Positions 22,314 to 33,468 of a stretch of 64,000 nucleotides of DNA are shown piece by piece. Within the stretch, counting starts at the first letter, position 1, and each line of letters starts with the position of its first letter. Under the pieces are notes generated by a model. The model made no database searches. It was given only the letters and a program-made list of their open reading frames with translations, and was not told the origin of the DNA. The DNA comes from Saussurea involucrata. Its lineage: Eukaryota; Streptophyta; Magnoliopsida; Asterales; Asteraceae. The position numbers were made by a program, and so were the translations under genes. The DNA lies in assembly GCA_033807775.1 (NCBI GenBank), contig CM066313.1:92017484-92081483 (forward strand), in the 5' to 3' direction.

Positions 22314-23235
22314 TGTTAATGCCAAAAATTGCACCAAAGGGACAACTTAAGGTCGATGTGGACTTTAACAACTATAGAAAGGAATCGTTCGACAAAGGCG
22401 TGCGACAAAGACAAAAATGTAAATGAGATAAAGGATTTGATAACGCAGGAAAAACCTCAACGAGGAAAAAACCTGTGGACGACAGTGGATGTCGTCGCTG
22501 TACTATGGTCGCCAATCAGGGGCGATGTCCTTGGTGTTCCGGGTGTCGATCATACAGAGATTACAATACAAATGAAGGAAAGACTTCGAAATGTAAAGTA
22601 CAAGTGTTTGGAATGTAAAAACAGTGTGCGTCGTGTTTGAAAGCTATGTATAAACTGTTGGTCGAGAGTGAGAGTCTTGCGTCGAGAGTGATCTTCTATG
22701 AATGATCTCTTTGTTTCGAATGAGTATTCTTCGAGTGTTTGCGTTTTCTTCTGTTGTTCGATGCTCTTGTTCTATCTCTCTCTCTGTGTGTTATTCGATG
22801 TTGATCAGGTGTCTTGAACTGATGATTGAGCTGGGATTTTATAGTCTTCGGATAACTTTAATTGAATCATTAAGATCTTTGATGATTGTTGTAACGGTCG
22901 TCGTCTTCAATGTGAGTTTAGATGCTCATAACTGATTTCGTTGGTTATAGCCGTTGTCCATAAATGACATTGACTCCTGCATTAAACACTTAAACAAATA
23001 TAATAGTTGTATAACGCGTTAGTCGGTCAAGGTCGCATGGTTTTGTGCGACGGTCGTGCGGAACGGGCGACTTCGAGGTCGAGTGCCGTGAGGAACTCTC
23101 GACATACCTTTTAGGAGGGACGACAGAGGTTTTTTGGGTCTTCGTCGGGACCTTACCTTAATACAAGGTATAGCTCATAACATGTGTCTTACCTTCTCTG
23201 GTCGTAGTCGAGACCTGTGAATTTTTGCCCAAACT
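22314..23235 (-). repeat. TAT-2 3' LTR, 922 bp
   Basis: Plus strand starts TGTTAATGCC and ends GCCCAAACT (one change from the expected ACA end). On the minus strand a G-rich TTTTTGGGGCAAAC segment lies just before it and is the PPT candidate. Confidence 0.85.
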
Positions 23236-23494
23236 GTTTGCCCCAAAAATTTGAAAGTAGGATGGCAAATTCGAATTTTAAATTTTGCTCGTCGGGTGTT
23301 CAGGGTTTTGTGTTGAAAAATACCTTGGTTGTTTCGGAACCGAATTGGTTCAATTCTAACTGAACGAGAAGTCGAAGAGAAAACGAGGTCGTGACGTCAT
23401 ACTGACGTACGATTGTGCTTACCAGCTGTCTTTGACAGGTGTCGACGATCCGTGTGGTCATACGAAGGGACGAGGGCACGCGACGATCATCTAA
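23236..23494 (+). other. TAT-2 spacer between 3' LTR and extra gene
   Basis: Contains the PPT candidate and the region upstream of the extra gene on the plus strand. TAT-1 encodes about 80 further N-terminal residues in the matching place, but here the frame is closed by TAA at 23492, so the gene start is decayed. No clear promoter is visible. Confidence 0.5.
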
Positions 23495-25469
23495 GGGATT
23501 CGATCGAACAAATGTCCTGAGGGGTATATCGTGATGTACGAATATCCCTTTAAGATATGTTTTGAATGGCCCTACTCACCTCTAGCTAAGGCTTTTATGC
23601 TAGAATTTGACATAGCACCGGGTCAATTAATGCCCAAGTTTTGGCGAGTGGTACAAGTGATCGAGCGTGTCACTAATAGTTGGGAGTCTCCCATGAATGT
23701 GCGCGACCTCCTTTTGGCTTATCAAGCCAAGAAGGACGGAAGTCATCGCTGTAGTCTGTACTCTAGACTTAAAGGTGATCGTGCTCTGGTCCTCAAGACT
23801 GCTGTAAACGATCGCGGGTGGAAGACTCGGTACGCATTTGTGCGTAAGTCGACCCTTGACTCTGTGAGTGAGTGGATTACGGCCAGCTGGAATACATCGG
23901 GTGAGCTTCGTACTTTTTTGTCGTCTGTCGTCTGCATTTTTTGGTTTTTAACTTGTTTTTTATATGTCGACAGCCATAAAGTTTAAGGTTGTGAAGCCTT
24001 ACGCTAATTCCCAAGCAAAGATCGACGCGTTCTTAGAGTTCAGCACTGGGGAACGGTCGTTTGTCGTACGACAATTGGTGGACGACGACGAGGATTTAGT
24101 AACTTAGGAAAAAACCAGGGGGAGAAACGTGAGGAAGAAGGGGAGTCGAAAGAAAAAAGAGAGATGATTGGTAAGCGTACCTTCTTATTTCTTTCTGTGT
24201 TAATTCGATTCTTCTTCCCTTGATTTTCATAATTTTTATTCTTCTATGGTTTCCAGGGGAGTCTCAACCACAGATGCCGTGTGTCTCTGCTAAAAGAGCG
24301 GCTGAGCTCGAGCTTGCTCGTAAGGGCAAGGAGCAGAGGCAGAAGCTTATGTCCGCTGGTCCAGATGTTCCGAAGAAGACGCGGATGGCGATTCTGAGGG
24401 AACCGTCTTCGGGAGTTCATGACTCGTCTAGAGTCGTTACGCCTGAGAAGGCGAAGGTCGCATCGCCCAAGAAGTCGACTTCTGATGCGATCGCTGCGAC
24501 GCCTATTAATTCTGCACCTCCGACGAAAACATCGAAGTCCCCGTCAGCCACGTCGGATCCTTCGTCGGCCGGCAAGGGCAAGGATCAGGCGACAGGAGGG
24601 GCCAAGGTTACGACGGTCAATTTCACATTGCCGTCGGACTTTATGGTCAGTAGTGTCCTAGACGGGACAAACTTATTTCCTCATCTGGGGAAATATCTGC
24701 TCCCTTCTTTCAGGGAACGTTTCGTGGGATTTCCTATGGAGGAGACGGGGGCTCATGTCACCGGGCTGTCATTCATGGTAAGTCTCTCTTTCAAGACTTT
24801 GTTTTGTCGTTGTTTCGTTGTCGTTGTCGTTGTCGTTGTTCGTTGTTCGTTGTTCGTTGTCGTTGCTCGTTGTTCGTTGTTCGTTGTCGTATGTATACTA
24901 ACAAAGTTTGTTTTAAGATTTTGTAGGCGTTCCAGGCTTCCCTGGCTTTGCGGGGTGAGACGATGAAGATAAAGGATCTAACGTCTGCTGCGTAAGAGAG
25001 GGAGAACGCGGCGTTGGATAGGGCGAAGGCCGATGCAGAACGCGAAGAGGCTCTGTTAAAACGTCTGGATGACGCCCGAAACCATTTAGAGATCGTCGGT
25101 CGTGCGAAGGATGATGTCAGTCATCGCCTAGCGCAATCCTTATCCATGATTGCCGACCAAAGGGAGGAGATAGAAAGGATTAAAGGATTTTTGGCTGCAG
25201 CTACAAAGGAAGCTGAGGATCCCAAATCCAAGGTAGAGGGTCTGGAGAGAGATGTACAAGCTACTAAGGACGAGGGTAAGTCTGTTTTTTCCATAGCTCG
25301 TCTGACTGCTAGGGCAGCGATTATGAGGCGACATCTAGTGGGGAAGGACCCTCTTGCTTCGGCGTCAGAAGAGCTCGACATTTACTTGAAGGGTGTCGGG
25401 TCGGTGAGAGACCTTGATTCGGACGATGAGAAGGAGATCGAGGAGGAGGTGGTGGACGGAGGTCTTTAG
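23495..25469 (+). pseudogene. TAT-2 antisense extra gene, spliced, plant-transposon-domain plus coiled coil
   Basis: Runs opposite to TAT-2 gag. Four exons are inferred: up to 23900, 23974-24170, 24257-24777, 24927-25469. The introns are 73, 86 and 149 bp with GT...AG ends (GTGAGC, GTAAGC, GTAAGT donors). Intron positions 1 and 2 match those of the TAT-1 copy at the same codons. Exon 1 encodes YEYPFKI.FEWPYSPLAKAF, PKFWRVVQVIERV and NVRDLLLAYQAKK, resembling the gypsy-type putative transposase family (Pfam Transposase_28). Exon 4 is a coiled coil with an acidic end. Stops at TAG 24103 and TAA 24993 and a frame slip near 24135 inactivate it. Such extra ORFs are known in Tat elements; their function is unknown. 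Confidence 0.65.
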
Positions 25470-26317
25470 GGTGGGACCTCAGGCAAGGATGCGACTGATG
25501 CTCCTCCTCAAGTTTAGAATTTTTTTTTTATTGATCGACCGTTGTAATTGACAGTTTTTTGATGAATAAAATTCGGGCTTCTTTTGAATTTGCAATTTAT
25601 ATATTTGGTTAACAAACATCACATCGACTGTTAAATTTATAAAGTATAAGGAATCATGCGACCTTAAGCATCATTGCAACACAATAACTGGAACATAAGC
25701 CATAAGACTTTTAAATCGTGTATATAACCATAAGCTCATGCGACTAAAGCATATATTCAGAGTATGAAATTTTTCTAACTCAAGAGACTTAGATCATGAG
25801 ATCGTTAGACTTTGCGATCGTACGACTGAGTCGTGCGATGAATTTGAATCGTGTGTCCCTGTAGAAGGATGATCAAGTCATAGACCTAATCATTCATGTC
25901 GTGCGACCTTGCGAAACTAGAGTCGTTTGATTATTGTCGTGCGATTATGCGGAATAAATAATGTCAGAGGTTGGTCGTTGGCTAACCAACGACCCTCCGA
26001 TGCTTAAGTCAGTAACCGTCGTCATGAAAAAATCGTATGAAAGAAGAAAAAGAAATTAGGAAACGACATACCTTCTTAGATTCTTCTTTAATTAACGGAG
26101 TATTTGCCCCCCGTCATTTATTATCCTATTCTTTCTAGGAGAGGATAGGTTTTAAATGACGGATCGACATAGAGGTTTTGGGAAATACCATCTAGATGTG
26201 CATTGACTGTGTTTTCGTGCGACAGGGCCAGATGCTCGTTTTATTCCTGTAGACAAGGCATAAGTTTGTTTCTATGGATAGAAGGACGAACCTGTCGTGC
26301 CGCATCTGCTAAGTGAT
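25470..26317. other. TAT-2 spacer between extra gene and gag-protease
   Basis: Convergent 3' ends of two opposite genes meet here. Non-coding, AT-rich, with AATAAAATTCGGGC near 25564 as a possible polyadenylation signal of the extra gene. Matches 38238-38759 of TAT-1 in reverse. Holds a candidate stem, CCTATTCTTTCTAGGAGAGGATAGG, near 26126-26150. Confidence 0.5.
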
Positions 26318-28560
26318 TTACTTTCGCGATTTCAGAGTGGATTTATAGCAGTCACGAGCGACTTTCGGCTCACTCTTGATTTCCTGGATTCCCCACGGCG
26401 TAGGGAACTTTAGGGTCTGATGATACGTCGAGGGAACGGCTTTCATTTCGTGGATCCATGGTCGACCTAAGATGATATTATAGGCTGACGCATAGTCGAT
26501 GACACTGAACTTGGTATGCTTGTTGATTCCTCCGGCGTAGACTGACAAGATGATATCTCCATATGTGCTCGTTGCTTCTCCATTGAAACCGACCAAAGTT
26601 GTCGAACGTCGGGTGATTTCCGAGCGATTGATTCCCATGGCCTTGATGGTGTCAAGGAAGATGACGTTCGCTGAACTGCCCCATCTACCAAGACTCGTCG
26701 AGTTAAACAATTACCAACCGTGAGTTGAATGATCAACCCGTCGTGGTGCTTCTGGTACGAATCGCCGAGGTCGTCTAGGTCGAATACGATCTTCATAACT
26801 TCCAATTCCAAATCTCCTTTAGGCCTTGATGAACGCGGGATAGGCCGATCGTCAGGCACTTGACTGGCGTGACGTTTGGCTGCGGAATACGTTAAACCAG
26901 ATACGTCGGAACTACCAGTGATACAATTGACGACTTTCGCATGCTCGGGGGTTGACGGTCGAACATCGTTAGCTGGGGTAGCGACGTCGTCGATGACGTC
27001 TTTGAGATTTCCCTTCGGGACGTGATACACCAGCTCCTTTTTGAGAGCTATGCAATCATCTGTCGCGTGACCATGGTCGACGTGAAAGTCGCACCACTTA
27101 GATTTATCTTTCTTAGTGTCGTCCTAACCGGACTTCGTTGGCCATCGAATAGTCGCCTGGGCGGTCTTCAGAGCTTCGACCAAATCTTTAGTCGCCTGGG
27201 CGGTCGCGGTCTTAGCCTCTTCTTTTGTCTTGAATCGTACGTTCGAGATCTGGCGGGCGGGCTCTATTTTGGAAATCGCTTTTGTCTTGAACTCTGGCTT
27301 CTTTACGCCTAACGACCGCTTGTCGTCGGTATGCTTGCGACGAAAGGCAGCGTCGTCCTCTACCCTCATATACGCTAGGGTTCGAGCTCGGACGTCTTCG
27401 AAATTCTCTGGAGGATACTTAGTCAGGTCAGTGTATAAACTTGAACTGTCGTCCAGACCACGCTTATAGGCTTCGATCGCGGTCTTGATGTCACAATTGC
27501 GAATGCTGATCATCTCTGCATTGAATCGATTGAAATAACTGCGGATAGACTCACTGGTCTTCTGCACGACGTAATACAGGTCACTGGTCTGCTTCCCCAT
27601 CTTGCGACTACTGGAGAATTACTGGGAGAATTGATTGACCAATTCAGTGAACGACTCGATGGACTTGGGTTTGAGATTGAACAAACATTGGAGAGCATGA
27701 CAAGTGAGAGTTGCACCGATGCTTTTGCACATACAGACTTCCTGATACATGTGTGGGATTGAGATCGTCCACATGAGATGCTTATACTGCGCGACGTGCT
27801 CTGTCGGATCGATCACTCCTGAATACTTGGGCGTGAAGGCGGGGACATTGTACTTCTTCGGGACCTCGACAGTCGCGATCTCATCGATGAATGGTGACGC
27901 CTGAAATCCTGATCGAGGCTCGACGTCGATGGGCACGGCTGCCCCAGGTAGCTTGGCGAGCAAAGATAGGACGCGTGCGTTCTGATCTTCTAGCACTTTC
28001 AATCGCTGGGCGACGGGGTCATTGGGGTCGAGATTTGCCCCTGCTTGCGGATTGATTCCTGAACTAGTGCCATTGACATGCGATGAGCCATTTGCATCTA
28101 CGTTGAAAGGAACAAAATACAGTTGCGATCCATTTTGAAACGGCTGCGACCCATTCTGAAACGGCTGCGACCCATTCTGAAATGGTTGCGATCCATTTTG
28201 TATGGGTGGTGGCCTTATATGCTGAGGAGGAACCGTCCCGAACTGGGGATTTGGATTGAACGGTCCCGGCTGCTGATTCTGCATGGACGGACCTGGATGC
28301 TGATTCTGAGCGAACGGACCTGATCCTGGACCTGGATTATGCGCGAATGGTCGAGGACCATTATGACCGAACGATCCTTGGCCTGGATTCTGAACGAATG
28401 GACTAGGACCATTTTGAGGTCCAAAGGGATTTCTTAACCGTGCGATCTCTTCAGCTGCTCTGCGACTTTGCTCTGCCATGGCGTTGATTTGATTTCGAGC
28501 GACTTCAAGCTCCTGGTACATCTGGGCAATGACAGGCTGCTGATCTCCAGGGGCTGCCAT
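26318..28560 (-). pseudogene. gag: TAT-2 gag-protease, lightly damaged
   Basis: ATG at 28560, about 750 codons. N-terminal heptad-like helix, then repeats such as QNPGQGSFG and four QNGSQPF units, gag core, basic linker, zinc knuckle, retropepsin (VLVDG..SSANVIFLDTI, FSVIDYASAYNIILGRPWIH). Damage: CAA-to-TAA at 27619-27621, CAG-to-TAG at 27124-27126, and a 1-nt loss near 26680 just after LVDG, which shifts the protease. A 17-residue block before DLVEAL is replaced relative to TAT-1. Otherwise this is the best reference copy in the window. The active-site triplet is D-G-G in the family. Gag would assemble particles; helper pol is required. Confidence 0.85.
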
Positions 28561-28641
28561 TTTCCTGCAACAGAGAACAAAGAAAACTCCAAGAAACCGT
28601 TAGCAAGACGCATGTTTGTCGAAGATTTTCTCTAGATGGAG

Positions 28642-28658
28642 TCCCACAGATGGCGCCA
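28642..28658 (-). other. TAT-2 primer-binding site
   Basis: Minus strand TGGCGCCATCTGTGGGA, between the 5' LTR end at 28662 and the gag ATG. Confidence 0.8.
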
Positions 28659-28661
28659 AAC

Positions 28662-28804
28662 TGTTAATGCCAAAAATCGCCCCAAAGGGACAACTTAAGG
28701 TCGATGTGGACTTTAACAACTAAAGAAAGGAATCGTTCGACAAAGGCGTGCGACAAAGACAAAAATGTAAATGAGACAAAGGATTTGATGACGCAGGAAA
28801 AACC
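28662..28804 (-). repeat. TAT-2 5' LTR, PBS-side piece
   Basis: Matches the PBS-side end of the 3' LTR (from 22314) and stops at GCAGGAAAAACC, where truncated DEL integrase sequence begins. About 25-30 bp of LTR are missing between this piece and 37147. Confidence 0.85.
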
Positions 28805-29943
28805 ATTGGTTCCTCTACGATGTGCAGCTTATCGTTGATTTGGATTTCTTCCAAAGGCACGGTTACTGCTTCGTCGGCTAGACATTTCTTTAAGTGTGAC
28901 ACATGAAACGTGTTGTGGATAGCACTTAACTCCATTGGCAATTCCAGCTTGTAAGCTACTGGTCCAATTCTTTCCGTGATCTTGAATGGTCCAACATACC
29001 GTGGACTCAGCTTTCGTCTTTTCCCAAACCGGACAGTTCCCTTCCAAGGGGATACTTTCAAAAAGACTCTGTCACCAACTTGAAATTCTAAAGGCTTTCT
29101 ACGGTTGTTCGCGTAGCTCTTTTGACGATCTTGAGCTGCCTTGAGTCTATCTCTGATGATTGCAATTTTGTCGGTGGTTTCTTGGACAATGTCCGGACTA
29201 GATAGTTGTCTATCTCCAATTTCCAACCAACAAAGTGGTAACCGACACTTGCGTCCATACAGAGCATCATATGGTGCACACTGAATACTGGTGTGATAGC
29301 TATTGTTGTATGAAAGTTCAACTAACGGCAAGTGGTTATCCCAACTTCCTCCAAAGTCTATCACGCATGCCCGAAGCATATCTTCCAATGTCTGAATGGT
29401 TCGCTCACTCTGACCATCCGTTTGAGGATGATAGGCCGTGCTCAAGTTTAATTGCGTACCTAACGCTTTTTGAAGTGACTGCCAAAATCGAGATGTGAAG
29501 CGGCTATCTCTATCTGATATGATGGAAACTGGGACTCCATGACGAGTGACGATTTCCTTGATATAGATTTGAGCAAGCTTCTCCATCTTAAAGTCTTCCC
29601 GAATGGCCAAGAAATGTGCAGACTTCGTAAATTGATCTACTATAACCCAAATCGAGTCGTGTCCCTTGGCAGTTCTCGGGAGTTTGGTTATAAAATCCCT
29701 AGTGATTTGCTCCCATTTCCACTGGGGAATCTCTGGTTGCTGCAGCAGTCCTGATGGCTTTTGATAGACAGCCTTGACTTTTGAGCAAGTTATGCATTTT
29801 CCTACATATGTGGCAATATCCTTCTTCATTCCTGGCCACCAATAGTACTCCCTTAAATCCTTGTACATCTTATCCGCTCCTGGGTGAATTGAGTATTTAG
29901 ATTTATGAGCCTCCTCCAAAATCATTTCCCGCAGGTGGTCCGC
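28805..29943 (-). pseudogene. pol: DEL integrase, C-terminus lost
   Basis: HHCC zinc domain (HPGADKMY...CITCSKVK), catalytic D-D-E core (first D in WVIVDQFTKSAHF, second in IISDRDSRF, E in TDGQSERTIQTLE) and a GPY/F-type module (RYVGPFKITERIGPVAYKLE). The reading ends at HIVEEPM; about 50 residues that normally form the chromodomain are missing and 28 codons read into the TAT-2 LTR follow. No stop interrupts this part. It would insert element cDNA; without the chromodomain, targeting by histone marks would be lost. Confidence 0.9.
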
Positions 29944-31275
29944 CTATGGGATCCATACTCTGCCTTTAAAGTAACGTACTCCATCAATCTTAGTTTCAAA
30001 ACTCGATTCTAAACCATGAAGGGTCTCGTCCTTCAGGTTTTCAGACTTCATTGCTTCGTTTTGAGCTTCGAAAATCCGAGTTTTCAAACTTGTTTGAACC
30101 AGCGCTCCTAACGCTCGGACTCATGAAGGTTTTAGCCTTTCTTTCCTACTCAGGGCATCGGCTACTACGTTGGCCTTTCCTGGGTGGTAACGTATCTCAC
30201 AATCGTAGTCGCTGAGTAGTTCTACCCATCTTCTTTGCCTCATATTAAGCATCTTTTGATCAAAGATGTGCTGAAGACTCTTGTGGTCGGTGAAAATAGT
30301 GCACTTGGTACCATATAGATAATGTCTTCATATCTTCAGAGCGAATACCACAGCTCCGAGTTCCAAATCGTGCATGGTATAGTTCATTTCATGAACTTTT
30401 AATTGTCTCGAGGCGTATGCTATCACCTTATCATTTTGCATCAACACGCAACCTAATCCTTGATGCGATGCGTCACAATACACCAAAAAATTTTCCGTCC
30501 CTTCCGGTAAGGCTAGTATCGGTGCATTGCACAACTTTTTCTTCAGAAGTTGAAACGTTTCTTCTTGTGAAACTCCCCAAACGAATTCCTTATCCTTTTG
30601 GGTTAACGTGGTAAGGGGTTTAGCGATTTTAGAGAAATTCTCGATAAAACGCCGATAATACCCTGCCAAGCCTAGAAATTGGCGAATTTCCGTTGGGGTC
30701 CTCGGGGCTTCCCATTTCCTAACGGCTTCCACTTTAGCCGGGTCTACGTGAATCCCTTTCTCCCCTATCACGTGACCTAAGAAATGTACTTCCCGAATCC
30801 AAAATTCGCACTTAGAGAATTTGGCATATAGCTTCTGCTCCTTGAGAAGTTCTAAAATCACTTTTAGATGCTGCTCGTGATCTTTCTTACTCTAAGAATA
30901 GATCAGTATATCATCGATGGACACAATCACAAACTTATCAAGGTATGGTCTACATATTCTATTCATTAGGTCCATAAACAAAGCTGGTGCGTTCGTCAAA
31001 CCGAATGGCATAACTAAAAACTCGTAGTGTCCATAGCGAGTTCTAAAAGCTGTTTTAGGGATGTCCTCCTCTCGGACTCTTAACTGATGATATCCTGATC
31101 GAAGATCAATTTTTGAGAAGTAAGTTGCACCCTACAACTAGTCGAACAAATCGTCTATTCGAGGGAGAGGATATCAGTTCTTGATTGTTATCTTATTCAG
31201 CTCCCTATAATCGATGCACATTCGAAATCATCCATCCTTCTTCTTGACGTAGAGAATTGGGGCTTCCCAGGGTGA
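29944..31275 (-). pseudogene. pol: DEL reverse transcriptase and RNase H, many nonsense changes
   Basis: RT palm motifs YRELNKITIKN, MPFGLTNAPALFMD and SIDDILIYS (catalytic DD present). Then the connection region (GHVIGEKGIHVDPAKVEAV) and RNase H (FLVYCDASHQGLGCVLMQ, ...DLELGAVVFALKI). In-frame stops at 31230, 31176, 31140, 31134, 30894, 30330, 30123 and 29946 (first base, minus strand). Most fit Q-to-TAG, R-to-TGA or W-to-TGA. No frameshift separates it from the protease or integrase. Confidence 0.9.
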
Positions 31276-31983
31276 TTAACTTGGTCGAATGAATCCTTTA
31301 TCCAAAAGTTCCTGAAGTGGATTCGACAACTCCTGCATTTGAGCAGGTGCTAAACGATATGGGGCCTTGGCTACAGGCGCCGCTCCGGGTATAAGGTCAA
31401 TCTGAAATTCGACTTGTCTAAACGGTGGAAGTCCAGGCAAATCGTCTGGAAACACTTCTGGGTGATCCTTCACCACAGGAATATCTTGAACTCGCCTCTC
31501 CTCGTACTTCTTTTCGATTACTTGCGCCAAGAATACAACGCACTTCTTTCTCAAATACTTATGGACCTTCATACAAGACACTATCTTTAGGTTTCCCCCA
31601 GTTCTATCTCCTTGGACAACAAGGGTTTCTCCGCCTTGTAAGAGTAACCTGATAATATTTTCAAAACAATTGACCTCTGCTCGGTTCTTAGATAACCAAT
31701 CCATGCCTATTACTACGTCAAAACTCCCCAACTCAATTGGAATAAGATCAACGCTAAAAAGTTTAGCAGCTAAGTTCAAGGTACATCCTAAGATTAGATC
31801 CTTAGCCTCTAATTCAAATCCGTTAACAACCTCAACGATATAAGCATTCGGCATTTTCTTAGTTTCTAAATTGATCAAAGGCCTAAAGTCTAACGAAACA
31901 AAGCTCTTATCAGCTCCAGTGTCGAATAATACGGATGCATAATAATCGTTTAGGAGAAATGTACCTGTCACTACATTAGGGTC
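31276..31983 (-). pseudogene. pol: DEL aspartic protease
   Basis: Retropepsin with LFDTGADKSFVS (active-site D-T-G) and the flap and ILGMDWL-type region (IGMDWLSKNRAEVNC). It is in frame with gag above (TGA at 31986) and RT below (TAA at 31278). Releases the polyprotein parts in working relatives. Confidence 0.88.
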
Positions 31984-33150
31984 TCAACGTGCTTCTTCTG
32001 CTCCTAAGACAAATGCCCGTCCCCGAGCTTGTCCTCCTTGGTTTCCTTGATTGGCTTGTCTTGCTTGATACCCAGCGTTGTTGGTTGGTCCCCTTCTCAG
32101 CCTTGGGCATACATTTCGGAAGTGATTTGGACTTCCGCACTCGTAGCATACCCTTCCTTCCTCTTTCACATTCTTTCCCGTCTTGCAGAACCGGGTGAAA
32201 TGACCCTTTTGCTTACAAATGCCACAGATGGGACAGGTTCCCTCATGATGCAAATTGCACTGATTGCATTTCGGGAGGGGTCCATGGTAACGCCCTACTT
32301 CCTTAGCGTTCATTCCAAAGTTTCCCACTACCTTCTTGTTCCTACTAGAACTACCTCCAATCGCCTTTCCTGACTGACTCTCTGGCCTTCTCTTACTACC
32401 GATACCTTTCTGAGTTAGAGTTCCTGCTCTGACCGCATCGTTGGTCAAACTGGTCGCTAAAGCTACTGCGGCTTGAATTGTGGTTGGACTTGATGACTTA
32501 ACCATCCCTCGGATCTCCGGGGCCAACCCATACAGATACCGGTCGATCCGTTTGCTCTCCGGGGTAACCATGTGGGGTACTAACTTCGCAAGTTCGTGAA
32601 AACGAGCGGTGTATCGATCTATCCCCGAACCAACCATGGTAAGATCCCAAAGTTCAGCCTCCAACTTCTGAACTTCACTCTTGGGACAGTATTCCTCAAT
32701 GAGTAATTCCTTGAATTCAGTCCAGGACAGCTTGTATGCATCCCCCCTTCCACGGGTTTGGACTTGAATGTTCCACCAGGTCAAAGCTCGCTTTTGAAAC
32801 TGGCATGCCGCATATTCCACCATGCGATCCTCTGAGCACTTACTGATGTGGAGTACCGACTCCATACTATCAAACCATGAGAGTAATCCTATAGCACCCT
32901 CTGTTCCATGAAACTCCTTGGGCTTGCAAGCCATGAACGTTTTGTAGCTGCATCCGCTACTGTCTTGAATGTCATTGGGGTTTCCTCCTCCCACATTAAC
33001 AATCCTATGACTCTCATTGATGCCCGCAGTGACTTGAGTTACAATGTAAGGTATCGCCTCTTGGATACGCTGAGCTATGATTTGGGCGATATCAGGGTTT
33101 TGATCATCAGGATTTTCTCCTGTGCGACGTGTGGATCTTCTTGGTGGCAT
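31984..33150 (-). CDS. gag: DEL gag with three zinc knuckles
   Basis: ATG at 33150 (MPPRRSTRR). A gag capsid core (FHGTEGAIGLLSWFDSMESV, CQFQKRALTWWN, WTEFKELLIEEYCPKSEVQK, YTARFHELAKLVPHM) is followed by CNQCNLHHEGTC and two C-x2-C-x4-H-x4-C knuckles (CGICKQKGHFTRFC, CYECGSPNHFRNVC). The frame is open to TGA at 31986. Tekay-type elements normally continue in one polyprotein, so that TGA may be a nonsense change. Capsid and RNA packaging protein. Confidence 0.9.
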   Translation of the reverse strand: MPPRRSTRRTGENPDDQNPDIAQIIAQRIQEAIPYIVTQVTAGINESHRIVNVGGGNPNDIQDSSGCSYKTFMACKPKEFHGTEGAIGLLSWFDSMESVLHISKCSEDRMVEYAACQFQKRALTWWNIQVQTRGRGDAYKLSWTEFKELLIEEYCPKSEVQKLEAELWDLTMVGSGIDRYTARFHELAKLVPHMVTPESKRIDRYLYGLAPEIRGMVKSSSPTTIQAAVALATSLTNDAVRAGTLTQKGIGSKRRPESQSGKAIGGSSSRNKKVVGNFGMNAKEVGRYHGPLPKCNQCNLHHEGTCPICGICKQKGHFTRFCKTGKNVKEEGRVCYECGSPNHFRNVCPRLRRGPTNNAGYQARQANQGNQGGQARGRAFVLGAEEAR

Positions 33151-33468
33151 TTTTCTAAAACACATTTGTAAACGTTGATTTGGTTAAAATCTTGTGTAAT
33201 TAAGTCAGATGTTTTGTAAAGAATATATTTGCAATTGAAATATTGGAAAATTAATAGAAACAACTATCGCATGATCACACATTTATAATTAAAAACATGA
33301 AATTGCCTTTTTCATTAAAACCATTAATAATATTCGCTTGATACAAAATTTCTGATGTGTATCACACATCAGTACTAGGATATTTTTGAAAGACATAATT
33401 ACCAACTTAATACAACGTTTAAACAACTAGAAATAAAGTTCCACATTACGAAGCTTCCAGCATCCCTG

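Noticed and set aside
19380..23235. An element with inverted LTRs (plus LTR at 19380, minus LTR at 22314) around one gag
   Set aside because: The minus LTR belongs to TAT-2, inserted with an ACCAT duplication; the gag continues at 37906.
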